Assembly: GCA_947642745.1 (NCBI GenBank)
Contig: CANRTU010000025.1
Location: 1 to 61,386 of the forward strand
Direction: 5' to 3'
Length of the DNA: 61,386 bases
From: an uncultured Eubacterium sp.
Lineage (GTDB): Bacteria > Bacillota > Clostridia > Lachnospirales > Lachnospiraceae
The notes under the pieces were generated by a model, which saw only the letters and a list, made by a program, of their open reading frames with translations, ran no database searches and was not told the origin of the DNA. A program made the position numbers and the translations under genes. This document shows, piece after piece, positions 44,213 to 54,477 of the stretch (position 1 is the stretch's first letter; every line of letters starts with the position of its first letter).

Positions 44213-45301
44213 ATGATATCAAATCAGATACTCCAGAATACAATAGATGGATTAAAGGGGATTACACGCACAGATTTATGTGTCATTGATACAGAAGGCA
44301 AGGTGCTGGCATCGACATTTTCGGATGGGGAGAAATATTCGGATTCTGCATTGTTATTCGTAGACTCTCCGGCCGACAGCCAGGTGATGCAGGGCTGCCA
44401 GTTTTTCAAAGTATTTGATGAGCACCAGCTGGAATATGTACTGCTGGCAAATGGAGAGACAGACGATGAATATATGGTAGGCAAGATAGCCAGTTTCCAG
44501 ATTCAGAATCTTTTAATTGCATACAAAGAGCGTTTTGATAAAGATAATTTTATAAAAAATCTGCTGCTGGATAATTTATTGCTGGTAGACATTTACAACC
44601 GGGCAAAGAAACTCCATATAGAGACCGATGTACGCAGGGCAGTCTATATTATAGAAACCAACCGGGAAAAAGATGGAAACGAACTGGAAAAAGTGAGAAG
44701 CCTGTTTGGCGGAAAATCAAGGGATTTTGTCACTGCCGTAGATGAGAAAAATATTATTGTAGTAAAAGAACTGGCAGAAAATGAAGGATATGAAGATTTA
44801 AATAAAACAGCGGAAGTGATCTGGAACCTGTTTTCTTCTGATCCGGGCGTTCAGGAACATATTGCATATGGAACGATTGTGGGAGAAATCAAGGAAGTAT
44901 CCCGTTCTTTTAAAGAAGCCCGTATGGCGCTGGACGTAGGCAAGATCTTTTTTGAAGACAAAGATATCATTGCTTATTCCCAGCTTGGGATTGGCCGTCT
45001 GATTTATCAGCTGCCAATTCCGCTTTGTAAAATGTTTATTAAAGAAATATTTGAAAACCGTTCTCCGGATGAATTCGATGAAGAGACACTGACGACAATC
45101 AACAAATTTTTTGAAAACAGCCTGAATGTATCAGAGACTTCCAGGCAGCTGTATATCCACCGGAATACGCTGGTGTACCGTCTGGATAAGCTGCAGAAGA
45201 GCACAGGTCTTGATCTCAGGGTGTTTGAGGATGCGATTACATTCAAGATCGCATTAATGGTTGTGAAATACATGAAATATATGGAGACGTTAGACTATTA
45301 G
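44213..45301 (+). CDS. CdaR/PucR-family transcriptional regulator
   Basis: This 362-residue protein has an N-terminal putative sugar-diacid/ligand domain (ISNQILQNTIDGLKGITRTDLCVIDTEGKVLAST), a middle GGDEF-like region typical of the family, and a C-terminal PucR helix-turn-helix (FFENSLNVSETSRQLYIHRNTLVYRLDKLQKSTGLDLRVFEDAI). The ATG at 44213 is chosen because AGAAGGAG lies 7 bases upstream. Only 8 bases separate it from ftsE, so it may be co-transcribed with the division genes, an unusual neighbour for this family. Confidence 0.88.
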   Translation: MISNQILQNTIDGLKGITRTDLCVIDTEGKVLASTFSDGEKYSDSALLFVDSPADSQVMQGCQFFKVFDEHQLEYVLLANGETDDEYMVGKIASFQIQNLLIAYKERFDKDNFIKNLLLDNLLLVDIYNRAKKLHIETDVRRAVYIIETNREKDGNELEKVRSLFGGKSRDFVTAVDEKNIIVVKELAENEGYEDLNKTAEVIWNLFSSDPGVQEHIAYGTIVGEIKEVSRSFKEARMALDVGKIFFEDKDIIAYSQLGIGRLIYQLPIPLCKMFIKEIFENRSPDEFDEETLTTINKFFENSLNVSETSRQLYIHRNTLVYRLDKLQKSTGLDLRVFEDAITFKIALMVVKYMKYMETLDY

Positions 45302-45309
45302 GAGGTACT

Positions 45310-45996
45310 ATGATTCGGCTTGAGAATGTAAGTAAGACATACTCAGAAGGTGTTCCGGCGCTGGATAAAGTAAACATTCATATTAAAGAAGGAGAGTTTG
45401 TTTTTATAGTAGGAGACAGCGGTTCAGGGAAATCCACCCTGATCAGGCTGTTATTAAAGGAGTTAGAGCCGACAGAAGGGACTATCTACATAAATAATCA
45501 GGCCCTTGGCCTTATTAAGCATAAACAGGTACCAAAGTTCCGCCGGCAGATCGGGGTTGTCTTTCAGGATTTCCGGCTGCTGAAAGACCGGAATGTGTAT
45601 GATAATGTGGGATTTGCGCTGCGGGTAGTGGGAGAGTCCTCCCGTACCATACGCAGAAAAGTACCACAGATGCTATCCATGGTAGGGCTGGCAGCAAAAT
45701 ACCGCTCTTATCCCAAGCAGATATCCGGTGGCGAGCAGCAGCGTGTAGCGATTGCCCGTGCGCTGGTGAATGCGCCTAAAATACTGCTGGCGGATGAGCC
45801 CACCGGTAATCTGGACAATAATAATGCCTGGGAAATCATGAAATTACTTGAGGAAATCAATGCCAGGGGAACGACGGTAGTAGTGGTTACCCACAACCTG
45901 GATATCGTACATGGGATGAAAAAGCGTGTCATAACCATTGAGCAGGGAATTGTGGTCAGTGATGCCGGGCAGGAGGGGAATACGAATGAGGATTAG
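45310..45996 (+). CDS. ftsE: Cell-division ATP-binding protein FtsE
   Basis: This 228-residue ABC ATPase has Walker A GDSGSGKST, the signature ISGGEQQRVAIARA, Walker B ILLADEPTGNLD and the switch His VTHN. With FtsX it transmits conformational signals to wall hydrolases during division. GGAGG precedes the ATG, and its end overlaps the start of ftsX by 11 bases. Confidence 0.95.
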   Translation: MIRLENVSKTYSEGVPALDKVNIHIKEGEFVFIVGDSGSGKSTLIRLLLKELEPTEGTIYINNQALGLIKHKQVPKFRRQIGVVFQDFRLLKDRNVYDNVGFALRVVGESSRTIRRKVPQMLSMVGLAAKYRSYPKQISGGEQQRVAIARALVNAPKILLADEPTGNLDNNNAWEIMKLLEEINARGTTVVVVTHNLDIVHGMKKRVITIEQGIVVSDAGQEGNTNED

Positions 45997-46894
45997 CGGT
46001 ACTTTATATTCTGTGAAACAGGGTATTATTAATATCTGGAGAAACAAACTCTTTTCCACGGCGTCCATAGCCACAATGACAGCCTGTATTTTCCTGTTTG
46101 GCGTATTTTATTCACTTGTTACAAATTTTCAGGCGATGGTGGATAATGTGGAAGGAAGCGTAGCCATTACGGTTATGTTTGACGACGATATATCAGAGGA
46201 ACAGATTCAGGCAATCGGGCAGGCAATCCGTTTAAGGCCGGAGGTTGCCAACCAGAAATATACTTCTGCGGAAGAGGCCTGGGAAACATACAAAGAGGTT
46301 TATTTTCAGGGAGATGAAGAGGCGAGTGAAGGATTTGCGGAGGATAATCCGCTGGCCTATTCTGCCAGTTATGAAGTTTTTCTGAAAGATGTATCGCAGC
46401 AGCAGCAGCTGGTAACATTTCTGGAATCCCTGGACGGGGTGCGGGAAGTCAACCAGTCCAGAATGGTGGCGAATATTCTGACAGATTTTAACCGTCTGGT
46501 AGCTTATGTGTCTCTTGGAATTATTGTGATTTTATTTGCGGTGGCAATCTTTCTGATCAGCAATACAGTAACGGTGGGCATTACCGTCCGGCGGGAAGAA
46601 ATTGCCATTATGAAGCTGATTGGCGCAACAGATTATCTGGTGAAGGCTCCATTTTACGTAGAAGGTATTTTAATCGGTCTGATAGGTTCTGTTCTGCCGC
46701 TTTTAATATTGCGTGTGGTGTATGGAAAACTGATCGAGTTTATTACCGTAAGATTCAGCTTTTTGTCAAATTTGCTTACATTTTTGCCAGTGCAGGAAGT
46801 ATTCCGCATACTGGTGCCGGTTGCGATTGTGCTTGGTATCGGGATCGGTTTTCTTGGAAGTGCGGTTACCGTACGCAAACATCTGAATGTATAA
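45986..46894 (+). CDS. ftsX: Cell-division membrane protein FtsX
   Basis: This 302-residue protein has one N-terminal transmembrane segment (about 23-45), a ~120-residue external loop, then three further segments, the FtsX layout. IWRNKLFSTASIATMTACIFLFGVFYSLVTNF is the typical start. The ATG at 45986 is chosen because AGGAGGGG lies upstream. It probably activates a peptidoglycan hydrolase; the NlpC/P60 enzyme at 40129-41511 is a candidate by family only. Confidence 0.95.
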   Translation: MRISGTLYSVKQGIINIWRNKLFSTASIATMTACIFLFGVFYSLVTNFQAMVDNVEGSVAITVMFDDDISEEQIQAIGQAIRLRPEVANQKYTSAEEAWETYKEVYFQGDEEASEGFAEDNPLAYSASYEVFLKDVSQQQQLVTFLESLDGVREVNQSRMVANILTDFNRLVAYVSLGIIVILFAVAIFLISNTVTVGITVRREEIAIMKLIGATDYLVKAPFYVEGILIGLIGSVLPLLILRVVYGKLIEFITVRFSFLSNLLTFLPVQEVFRILVPVAIVLGIGIGFLGSAVTVRKHLNV

Positions 46895-46927
46895 GCAGCA
46901 GTCATAGAAATGATAGGAAATTAGTAT

Positions 46928-48211
46928 ATGGAAGATAGACGGGAAGAACTGGAACAGGCAGTTGAAATTATAGAATTTAAGAAAGATCATAAATTTGCAA
47001 AAGGTGTGATAACAGGAATGTTATCCACCGTTTGCATTTTTCTGATTCTGGGAGCTGGTGTATTATTCTGGGTGCAGGGGCGTTTTAGTACAGGAAGTAT
47101 TGGAGAGAGCGCATCCGCAAACATTATTAACAACTCCGTGCGGGCAAAGATCAATGAGCTGACTTCCATGATTCATCAGTATTATTATGAGGATGTGGAT
47201 ACCGGAAAATTAAAAGAAGGTTTATATAAAGGACTATTTAACAGTCTTGGAGACCCTTATTCAGCTTATTATACCGAAGAAGAATACCAGGAGATGATGA
47301 TATCCGCCAGTGCCCAGTATTATGGAATTGGTGCGGTCTTACAACAGGACCGGGAGACCATGCAGGTAAAAATCATCCGGGTATACGACGGGACGCCTTC
47401 TCAGAAAGCCGGCCTGAAAGCCGGTGATATTGTAGTCCGGGTGGAAGATATCGAGGCCAGGACAATGGAACTTACTGAGCTGGTAACCCATATCCGGGGA
47501 GAAGAAAACAGTAAAGTGCATCTGGTCATAGCACGGGAAGGAGAAGAGGAATACCTGGAATTCGACGTCAGACGGGGAAAAGTAGAAGTACCCACAGTAG
47601 ATGGCATGATGCTGGAGGATGGAATCGGTTATATCGTAATTGCGGAATTTGGTAAAGCCACTGCCAGGGATTTTGAAAAAAAAGCGGAAGAGCTGCAGGC
47701 GGAAGGAATGACAAAAATGATTATAGACCTGCGGGACAATCCGGGAGGCATGATGGAATCTGTGACAGAAGTACTGGATTACATTCTGCCGGAAGGCCTG
47801 ATTGTATATACTGAGGATAAATACGGCAACCGTCAGGAAGTATCTTCGGATGCGGAACGGTATATGGATCTGCCCATTGCTGTTTTGATCAACGGAAACA
47901 GCGCCAGCTGTTCAGAGATTTTTGCCGGGGCAATCCGGGATTATGACTATGGCACGCTGATTGGTACGACCACGTTTGGAAAAGGCGTCGTTCAGACTGT
48001 CAGCCCGTTATCGGATAAAAGCGCCATTAAGCTCACAACCGCAAAGTATTTTACTCCAAAGGGAGAAAATATCCATGGAACAGGTATTGAACCGGATATT
48101 GAATTAAAATATAAATATACCGGAGCTAAAAACAAAAGATTTAATTATAAGAAAGACAATCAGATCCGCAGGGCTGTCAGGGAGCTGAAGCAAGCGGAAC
48201 AGGGCAGATGA
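46928..48211 (+). CDS. S41-family carboxy-terminal processing peptidase
   Basis: This 427-residue membrane-anchored protease has a transmembrane segment at about 27-50, a PDZ domain at about 125-215 (YGIGAVLQQDR, GTPSQKAGLKAGDIVV), and the S41 core with the catalytic Ser in NGNSASCSEIFAGAI and Lys in TTFGKGVVQ. It cleaves proteins outside the membrane. The order ftsE-ftsX-ctp-prfB is common in Clostridia. Confidence 0.93.
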   Translation: MEDRREELEQAVEIIEFKKDHKFAKGVITGMLSTVCIFLILGAGVLFWVQGRFSTGSIGESASANIINNSVRAKINELTSMIHQYYYEDVDTGKLKEGLYKGLFNSLGDPYSAYYTEEEYQEMMISASAQYYGIGAVLQQDRETMQVKIIRVYDGTPSQKAGLKAGDIVVRVEDIEARTMELTELVTHIRGEENSKVHLVIAREGEEEYLEFDVRRGKVEVPTVDGMMLEDGIGYIVIAEFGKATARDFEKKAEELQAEGMTKMIIDLRDNPGGMMESVTEVLDYILPEGLIVYTEDKYGNRQEVSSDAERYMDLPIAVLINGNSASCSEIFAGAIRDYDYGTLIGTTTFGKGVVQTVSPLSDKSAIKLTTAKYFTPKGENIHGTGIEPDIELKYKYTGAKNKRFNYKKDNQIRRAVRELKQAEQGR

Positions 48212-48318
48212 AACAGGTTATAGGAAACGGGCGGCGCTGTATTTCTGGCGGTGTGTCCGCCGGTTTCTTGTAATATAGATTTAAACCGGAATATAATTTA
48301 AAGAAAGTTGGTGATAAA

Positions 48319-49426
48319 ATGGTTGAATTTGATTCATACCGGTATACATTAAATACCTTCCGGAAACCATTACAGGATTTGAGGGATTCACTTTGACCTC
48401 GCTAATAAGGGCAAAAAGGTAGAAGAATTAGAACGTGAGATGGAAGCGCCGGATTTCTGGAACAACGCCCAGGACTCACAAAAGAAAATGAAGGAACTAA
48501 AAAGTCTCAAAGATGATATTCAGATCTATGCGGAACTGGAGACGAAATACGAGGATATCGAGACGCTGCTTCTGATGGGGGATGAAGAAGGCGATCTGTC
48601 GCTGATTCCTGAAGTAGAAGAAGCGATTGCTGTATACCAGCAGCAGTTTGAAAATATCCGGATCAAAACACTTCTATCCGGAGAATACGATGCCAATGAT
48701 GCGATCGTATCCTTAAACGCAGGCGCCGGAGGAACAGAATCCTGTGACTGGGCATCCATGCTTTACCGAATGTATACCAGGTGGGCATCGGACAAAGGAT
48801 TTGATCTGGAAGTGATTGATTTCCACGAAGGGGATGAAGCCGGTATAAAATCCGTTACCTTTCAGGTAAACGGGCAGAACGCCTATGGCTATCTGAAATC
48901 AGAGAAAGGTGTTCACCGGCTCGTAAGAATTTCTCCGTTTAATGCGGCGGGAAAAAGACAGACCTCTTTTGTATCCTGCGATGTCATGCCGGAAATTGAA
49001 GAAGACATTGATGTGGAAATCAAAGACGAGGATATCCGCATAGACACATATCGTTCCAGCGGGGCAGGCGGACAGCACATCAACAAGACCTCTTCGGCAA
49101 TCCGGATTACCCATTTCCCGACCGGGATAGTGGTAACCTGCCAGAATGAACGGTCCCAGCATATGAATAAGGACAAAGCGATGCAGATGTTAAAATCCAG
49201 GCTGTATCTGTTAAAGCAGGAGGAACAGGCGCAGAAAGAAGCCGGTATCCGTGGCGAAGTGACAGATATTGGCTGGGGCAATCAGATTCGTTCTTATGTC
49301 ATGCAGCCTTACACGATGGTAAAAGACCACCGGACAAATGTGGAGAGCGGTAATGTGGGGGCAGTTATGGATGGGGATCTGGATATGTTTATGAATGCAT
49401 ATCTGAAATGGATGTCTAAAAAATAG
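48319..49426 (+). CDS. prfB: Peptide chain release factor 2 with programmed +1 frameshift
   Basis: The first 25 codons read MVEFDSYRYTLNTF and RKPLQDLRDSL, then an in-frame TGA at 48394. Slipping forward one base at CTT-TGA-C continues as DLANKGKKVEELEREMEAPDFW and on to a full RF2 of 368 residues. This is the classic autoregulatory site: RF2 reads UGA, so low RF2 favours frameshifting. AGGG just upstream can act as the internal ribosome-pairing element. GAGGQ with RSSGAGGQHINKTSSAIRITH is the peptidyl-tRNA hydrolysis motif. RF2 terminates at UAA and UGA. Confidence 0.95.
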
Positions 49427-49441
49427 CAAGGAGTAAATGAG

Positions 49442-50644
49442 ATGATAAAGATTGCTGTCATGGGATATGGAACGATTGGTTCCGGAGTTGTAAAAGTAAT
49501 TGAAACGAATCAGGAAAGTATCTGTAAAAAAACCGGAGAGGGCATTGAGGTGAAGTACATACTCGATGTCCGTGATTTTGAGGGTGATCCGGTGCAGGAT
49601 AAAATTGTACATGATTATAACGTCATTGCGCAGGATCCGGAAGTTGCCATTGTAGTAGAAACAATGGGCGGCGTGGAACCGGCCTGTACGTTTGTGAAGG
49701 CCATGCTGCTGGCGGGCAAAAGCGTTACGACTTCCAATAAGGCGCTGGTGGCGGTACATGGGGCAGAGCTCATTGCCATCGCAAAAGAAAAAAATGTCAA
49801 TTTTATGTTTGAAGCCAGCGTGGGAGGCGGGATTCCGATTATCCGGGCGTTAAATTCCTGCCTGACCGCAGACCGGATCGAAGAAATCAGCGGTATTATG
49901 AATGGTACGACCAATTACATGCTGACAAAAATGACACAGGATGGCTGTGAATTTGAAGAAGTCTTAAAAGAAGCACAGGACAAAGGTTATGCGGAAAAAG
50001 ATCCTGCGGCGGATGTGGAAGGATATGACGCCTGCCGCAAGATCGCTATTCTGACTTCGCTGGTGGCGGGGCAGCAGGCAGACTTTGAAGATGTGCATAC
50101 AGAAGGAATTACAAAGATTACAGCAACTGACATCCGTTACGCCGCAAAAATGAAACGTGTAATAAAGCTGCTCGCTACAAGCCGGCAGGTGGGAGACACC
50201 TATACAGTAATCGTTGCGCCGTTTCTGCTGCCGGAAGATCATCCGCTGTACAATGTAAATGGCGTGTTCAATGCCATCTTTGTACGGGGAAACATGCTGG
50301 GCGACGCCATGTTCTATGGTAGCGGGGCAGGCAGTCTTCCTACGGCAAGCGCGGTAGTGGCTGATGTGGTGGAACTTGCGAAACATATTGGAAAACACAT
50401 TGAACTGGAATGGAAACCGCAGAAACTGGAAATATCGGATTACAGGGAGCGGACAGGCAGGTTTTTTGTGCGTACCAGAGCGGACCGGGAGAATATTGCC
50501 AGCGTATTTGGCACGGTAGAATATGTGGAACTGGCAGAAGCTGCCGGTGAAAATGGATTTATCACTCTGGAAATGAAAGAAGCTGATTATGAAAAGAAGG
50601 CTTTGCAATTAGGAAATATACTGCAGATGATCCGCTTTCACTGA
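49442..50644 (+). CDS. hom: Homoserine dehydrogenase
   Basis: This 400-residue enzyme reduces aspartate semialdehyde to homoserine, the branch point to threonine and methionine. The NAD(P)-binding GYGTIGSGVV, the catalytic region SVGGGIPIIRALNSC, and GIMNGTTNYMLTKM are intact. The C-terminal ~60 residues are a small ACT-like regulatory region shorter than usual. AGGAG precedes the ATG, 15 bases after prfB. Confidence 0.94.
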   Translation: MIKIAVMGYGTIGSGVVKVIETNQESICKKTGEGIEVKYILDVRDFEGDPVQDKIVHDYNVIAQDPEVAIVVETMGGVEPACTFVKAMLLAGKSVTTSNKALVAVHGAELIAIAKEKNVNFMFEASVGGGIPIIRALNSCLTADRIEEISGIMNGTTNYMLTKMTQDGCEFEEVLKEAQDKGYAEKDPAADVEGYDACRKIAILTSLVAGQQADFEDVHTEGITKITATDIRYAAKMKRVIKLLATSRQVGDTYTVIVAPFLLPEDHPLYNVNGVFNAIFVRGNMLGDAMFYGSGAGSLPTASAVVADVVELAKHIGKHIELEWKPQKLEISDYRERTGRFFVRTRADRENIASVFGTVEYVELAEAAGENGFITLEMKEADYEKKALQLGNILQMIRFH

Positions 50645-50664
50645 TGCGGGATCTGTAGTCTGGT

Positions 50665-50698
50665 ACAGCAGCAGGAAAAATTTCTGCTGCTGTTTCAT
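50665..50698 (+). terminator. Terminator after hom
   Basis: ACAGCAGCAG pairs with CTGCTGCTGT around an AT-rich loop, followed by TTTCATTTTC. It also faces the convergent metalloprotease-like gene. Confidence 0.75.
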
Positions 50699-50765
50699 TT
50701 TCATTTAGTATTCACGGACAGACTGTTAAGCTGCCGAATCTCTTCTGCTTTCTGCGGAATTCTGA

Positions 50766-51293
50766 TTATGCCGCATAATCAATGTTTGCGCCTGTATAGC
50801 GGATGGCATCCTGCGCCTTTTTATTCTGCTGGTAAGGATTCGATTCATTCGGATAAGAAATCTTTGTATTTGTGGTACCGCCTGAAACATAAGAAGTTCC
50901 GCATTCCGGACAGATGGCGGTACGTAAAGTTACATTGCAGGATAATACGTTTCCGTTATTTTTGGCGGCTTTTTCATAGGCATTTGATACGTGCTGCTGT
51001 TCATGCGCCATAACGGTGGCAGCGGACGCCTGTGGGGAGATATGCCCCGGCGCCTTAAAGGAAACATCGGACTCGTCAGAACCATCCTGATATTTACGTT
51101 CCCTGCAGGTCTGACAGTCAGCCGGAGAAGATTTGTAACCCTGTTTTACTTTCTGGTCGTCACCAGCCGCTGCCGGAACACCCTGAAGTGCGTCTGATGA
51201 CTGGTCGCCCATACCTGTCTGACTGGTTCCCGGATAGCTGCCATAGGCTGCATAAGGATTGTAGTAAGCATTAGAAATTCCGTTTAGTGTCAT
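50766..51293 (-). CDS. Putative zinc metalloprotease-like protein (SprA-related type)
   Basis: This 175-residue protein has a Tyr/Ala/Pro-rich N terminus (ISNAYYNPYAAYGSYPG), a CQTCRERKYQDGSDESDVSF segment, the motif MAHEQQHVSNAYEKA containing HExxH, and a second CPECG pair. The layout recalls SprA-related putative metalloproteases, whose substrates are unknown. No signal peptide is seen. The ATG at 51293 is chosen because AGGAGG lies seven bases before it; a GTG three codons upstream is less likely. Confidence 0.65.
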   Translation of the reverse strand: MTLNGISNAYYNPYAAYGSYPGTSQTGMGDQSSDALQGVPAAAGDDQKVKQGYKSSPADCQTCRERKYQDGSDESDVSFKAPGHISPQASAATVMAHEQQHVSNAYEKAAKNNGNVLSCNVTLRTAICPECGTSYVSGGTTNTKISYPNESNPYQQNKKAQDAIRYTGANIDYAA

Positions 51294-51425
51294 AAAAATC
51301 ACCTCCTGAATAGAAAATATGTTATACTTGTTCCGGAATATGTCACAGAGCCTGGCTGGTATTTCCGGATAACAGGTTCCTGTGGGCCTATTATATCATA
51401 CAAGTACAGGAAAGAAAATTAAAAT

Positions 51426-51875
51426 ATGGGAAAAACAAATCAAAAAGACTATAAAAACATACGTTCCATCGAGGATTGTTTCTATTTCCCGGGGTGTATA
51501 CTGCTTCTGATCCAGGTACTGTTGTGGATTCTGTTTTCTGTAAATCCCGGATGGAAAGCGTTTTTCAGATTTCCGCCATGTCCGTTTCATCTGCTGACAG
51601 GCTGCTATTGTCCGGGATGCGGCGGCACCAGGGCAGTGACAGAATTACTGAACGGACACATTCTGCGCTCATTCTGTTATCATCCCATTGTACTTTACGG
51701 ACTGGCAGTATATGTCTGTTTTATGATTACCCAGACAATTGAAAGAATCAGCCGCCATACCATTCCGGTAGGGATGCGTTATCGTAATATCTATGTATGG
51801 GCGGCTGCCGGTATCGTTATGATCAATTTTGTGATAAAAAATATTTTGCATTGTTATTTCGGATTTATTATGTAA
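51426..51875 (+). CDS. DUF2752 membrane protein
   Basis: This 149-residue protein with three to four hydrophobic segments carries the family motif FHLLTGCYCPGCGGTRAVTELLNGHILRSFCYHPIVLY. Function is unknown. It stands alone, convergent with nothing and divergent from the metalloprotease-like gene. The ribosome site is weak. Confidence 0.88.
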   Translation: MGKTNQKDYKNIRSIEDCFYFPGCILLLIQVLLWILFSVNPGWKAFFRFPPCPFHLLTGCYCPGCGGTRAVTELLNGHILRSFCYHPIVLYGLAVYVCFMITQTIERISRHTIPVGMRYRNIYVWAAAGIVMINFVIKNILHCYFGFIM

Positions 51876-52167
51876 TAATTGTTATCCCGGTTATGGATAT
51901 TCTGATACGGCCTGTCTGAAAGCCGTTTATAGTTTATGCGCTCTGGCATACGCTGTAGTTACAACAGGTAATTTCCCGACGGATGTAGCATATGCGGGCA
52001 TGAAAAACAATGTGGCATCAGGCTTTACACTTTGAAATCTTTTCAGTATAATGCTGGTATAACCACGCTGTATAGCTGCTGTTTTGCCGGCTGGGTTTTC
52101 TCATGGCCGCCGCAAAATAAAATATAAAAATACATAGAAAGGCGCATGGAAAACATGCGACAAAACA

Positions 52168-54315
52168 ATGGATATTATTACAACGCTTGCAAAAGAATTG
52201 CAAATTAAACCTGAACAGGCCGGGGCTGCCGTAAAACTGATTGACGAGGGGAATACGATTCCTTTTATCGCCAGATACCGGAAAGAAGTCACCGGCGCCC
52301 TGAATGACGAAATACTGCGTGATCTTCATGAACGGCTGGAATATCTGAGAAATCTGGAAGAGAAAAAACAACAGGTAATTTCCAGTATTGAAGACCAGGG
52401 TAAAATGACAGAGGAATTAAAAACCCAGATTGAAGCGGCAAAAACCCTGGTGGTTGTGGATGACCTCTACCGTCCATACAGACCAAAACGCAGGACCAGG
52501 GCTGCCATTGCAAAAGAAAAAGGACTGGAGCCGCTGGCAAATATTATTACACTCCAGATGACAAAAAAATCCCTTGAAGAAGAAGCGCGGGCGTTTGTCG
52601 ATCCGGAAAAAGGAGTGGACACTGTGGAAAGCGCCCTTGCGGGAGCCTCGGACATAATAGCTGAAGCCGTTTCCGATGAAGCGGATTACCGTATCCGGAT
52701 TCGTGAGATGACAGTGAGAAATGGAATGATTGCTTCCAGGGCCAGGGATCCGCAGGCGGAATCTGTTTATGAGATGTACTATGAATTTTCTGAACGCATA
52801 GCTAAGATCGTGGGTCACCGGATACTGGCATTAAACCGTGGGGAAGCTGAAAAGATTCTGACAGTCAGAATCGAAGCGCCGGAAGAAGATATTATCCGGT
52901 ATCTCGAAAAACAGATTATCATAAAAAAGAATCCGGTTACGACACCGGTTTTACAGGCCGTGATCAGGGACAGTTACCAGCGTCTGATTGCGCCTTCCAT
53001 TGAACGTGAGATCAGAAACAGCCTGACAGAAAAAGCAGAAGATGGAGCCATACGGGTATTTGGTAAAAATCTGGAGCAGCTTCTGATGCAGCCGCCGATT
53101 GTAAACCGGGTAGTACTGGGCTGGGACCCTGCGTTTCGTACCGGATGCAAAATAGCGGTGGTGGATACTACTGGGAAAGTACTGGATACGACTGTTATTT
53201 ACCCCACGGCTCCGCAGAACAAAACAGAAGAATCCAAAGCGGTTATCAAAAAATTAATTGAAAAATATCATGTAACTTTAATTTCTCTTGGAAATGGTAC
53301 GGCATCCAGAGAATCAGAAATGATAATTGTAGAACTGTTAAAAGAGCTGCACAAACCGGTCCAGTATGTGATTGTCAATGAAGCGGGAGCTTCTGTATAT
53401 TCCGCCAGCAAACTGGCCACAGAAGAATTTCCGGAATTTGATGTGGGGCAGCGCAGCGCTGCTTCCATGGCAAGGCGCCTGCAGGACCCGCTGGCGGAAT
53501 TAGTCAAGATTGACCCAAAATCCATTGGCGTGGGCCAGTACCAGCACGATATGAATCAGAAAAAATTAAATGAAGCTTTATCCGGAGTGGTGGAAGACTG
53601 TGTAAATAAAGTAGGCGTGGATTTGAATACGGCATCCACTTCTTTGCTGGAATACATATCCGGCATCAGTAAGACAGTGGCCAGAAACATTGTGGCTTAT
53701 CGTGAAGCGAACGGACGCTTTGAATCCCGGGCCCAGCTGCTCAAAGTAGCCAAACTGGGACCAAAGGCTTATGAGCAGTGCGCAGGGTTTACCCGGATAA
53801 CAGACGGGAAAAATCCTCTGGATGCTACTGCCGTTCATCCGGAAAGTTATGAGGCAACCGGCAGGCTGCTGGAAAAACTGGGTTATACCCCGCAGGATAT
53901 TACGGCTGGCAGGATGAAAGGGATTTCCGGGAAGATCCATGACTACAAAAAAATGTCAGAAGAACTGGATATCGGTGAAATCACGTTAAGGGATATTGTA
54001 AAAGAGCTGGAAAAACCAGCCAGAGATCCCCGTGAGGATATGCCAAAGCCAATTCTGCGCAGTGACGTACTGGAAATGAAAGACCTGACAGCCGGAATGA
54101 TATTAAAAGGTACTGTCCGCAACGTGACAGACTTTGGGGTATTTGTGGATATTGGCGTTCACCAGGACGGGCTTGTTCACATTTCCCAGATCTGTGACCG
54201 TTTTATCAGACATCCATTGGAAGCGGTAAGTGTGGGCGATATTGCGGATGTAATGGTAATGAGTGTGGATCTGGCTAAAAAGCGGATACAGCTCACAATG
54301 AAAGGAATTAATTAA
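52168..54315 (+). CDS. tex: Tex-family RNA-binding protein
   Basis: This 715-residue protein has the full Tex layout: an N-terminal helical region, a YqgF/RNase H-like domain (VVLGWDPAFRTGCKIAVVDTTGK), helix-hairpin-helix repeats (YISGISKTVARNIVAYREANG, LGPKAYEQCAGFTRI), and a C-terminal S1 domain (ILKGTVRNVTDFGVFVDIGVHQDGLVHISQ). It binds nucleic acid and affects transcription. Length is normal. There is no strong ribosome site, and the ATG at 52168 fits the family start. Confidence 0.94.
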   Translation: MDIITTLAKELQIKPEQAGAAVKLIDEGNTIPFIARYRKEVTGALNDEILRDLHERLEYLRNLEEKKQQVISSIEDQGKMTEELKTQIEAAKTLVVVDDLYRPYRPKRRTRAAIAKEKGLEPLANIITLQMTKKSLEEEARAFVDPEKGVDTVESALAGASDIIAEAVSDEADYRIRIREMTVRNGMIASRARDPQAESVYEMYYEFSERIAKIVGHRILALNRGEAEKILTVRIEAPEEDIIRYLEKQIIIKKNPVTTPVLQAVIRDSYQRLIAPSIEREIRNSLTEKAEDGAIRVFGKNLEQLLMQPPIVNRVVLGWDPAFRTGCKIAVVDTTGKVLDTTVIYPTAPQNKTEESKAVIKKLIEKYHVTLISLGNGTASRESEMIIVELLKELHKPVQYVIVNEAGASVYSASKLATEEFPEFDVGQRSAASMARRLQDPLAELVKIDPKSIGVGQYQHDMNQKKLNEALSGVVEDCVNKVGVDLNTASTSLLEYISGISKTVARNIVAYREANGRFESRAQLLKVAKLGPKAYEQCAGFTRITDGKNPLDATAVHPESYEATGRLLEKLGYTPQDITAGRMKGISGKIHDYKKMSEELDIGEITLRDIVKELEKPARDPREDMPKPILRSDVLEMKDLTAGMILKGTVRNVTDFGVFVDIGVHQDGLVHISQICDRFIRHPLEAVSVGDIADVMVMSVDLAKKRIQLTMKGIN

Positions 54316-54477
54316 ATATAAATTTTAAATATTTAAGAAGTTGTTTCCTGATATGAAAAATGTTATACTGTAGCCAGATTTGATTAAAGGTTTGGGAGCC
54401 TGTGCGGACATTTCCATAATCTGCGGGTTATTATGGAGACAGATCCGGGACAGGCTCTGGCACAAAGGGGAATTTTC

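Noticed and set aside
48319..48396. prfB as a broken gene because of the early TGA
   Set aside because: The TGA sits in the conserved CTT-TGA-C frameshift context and the downstream frame is complete.
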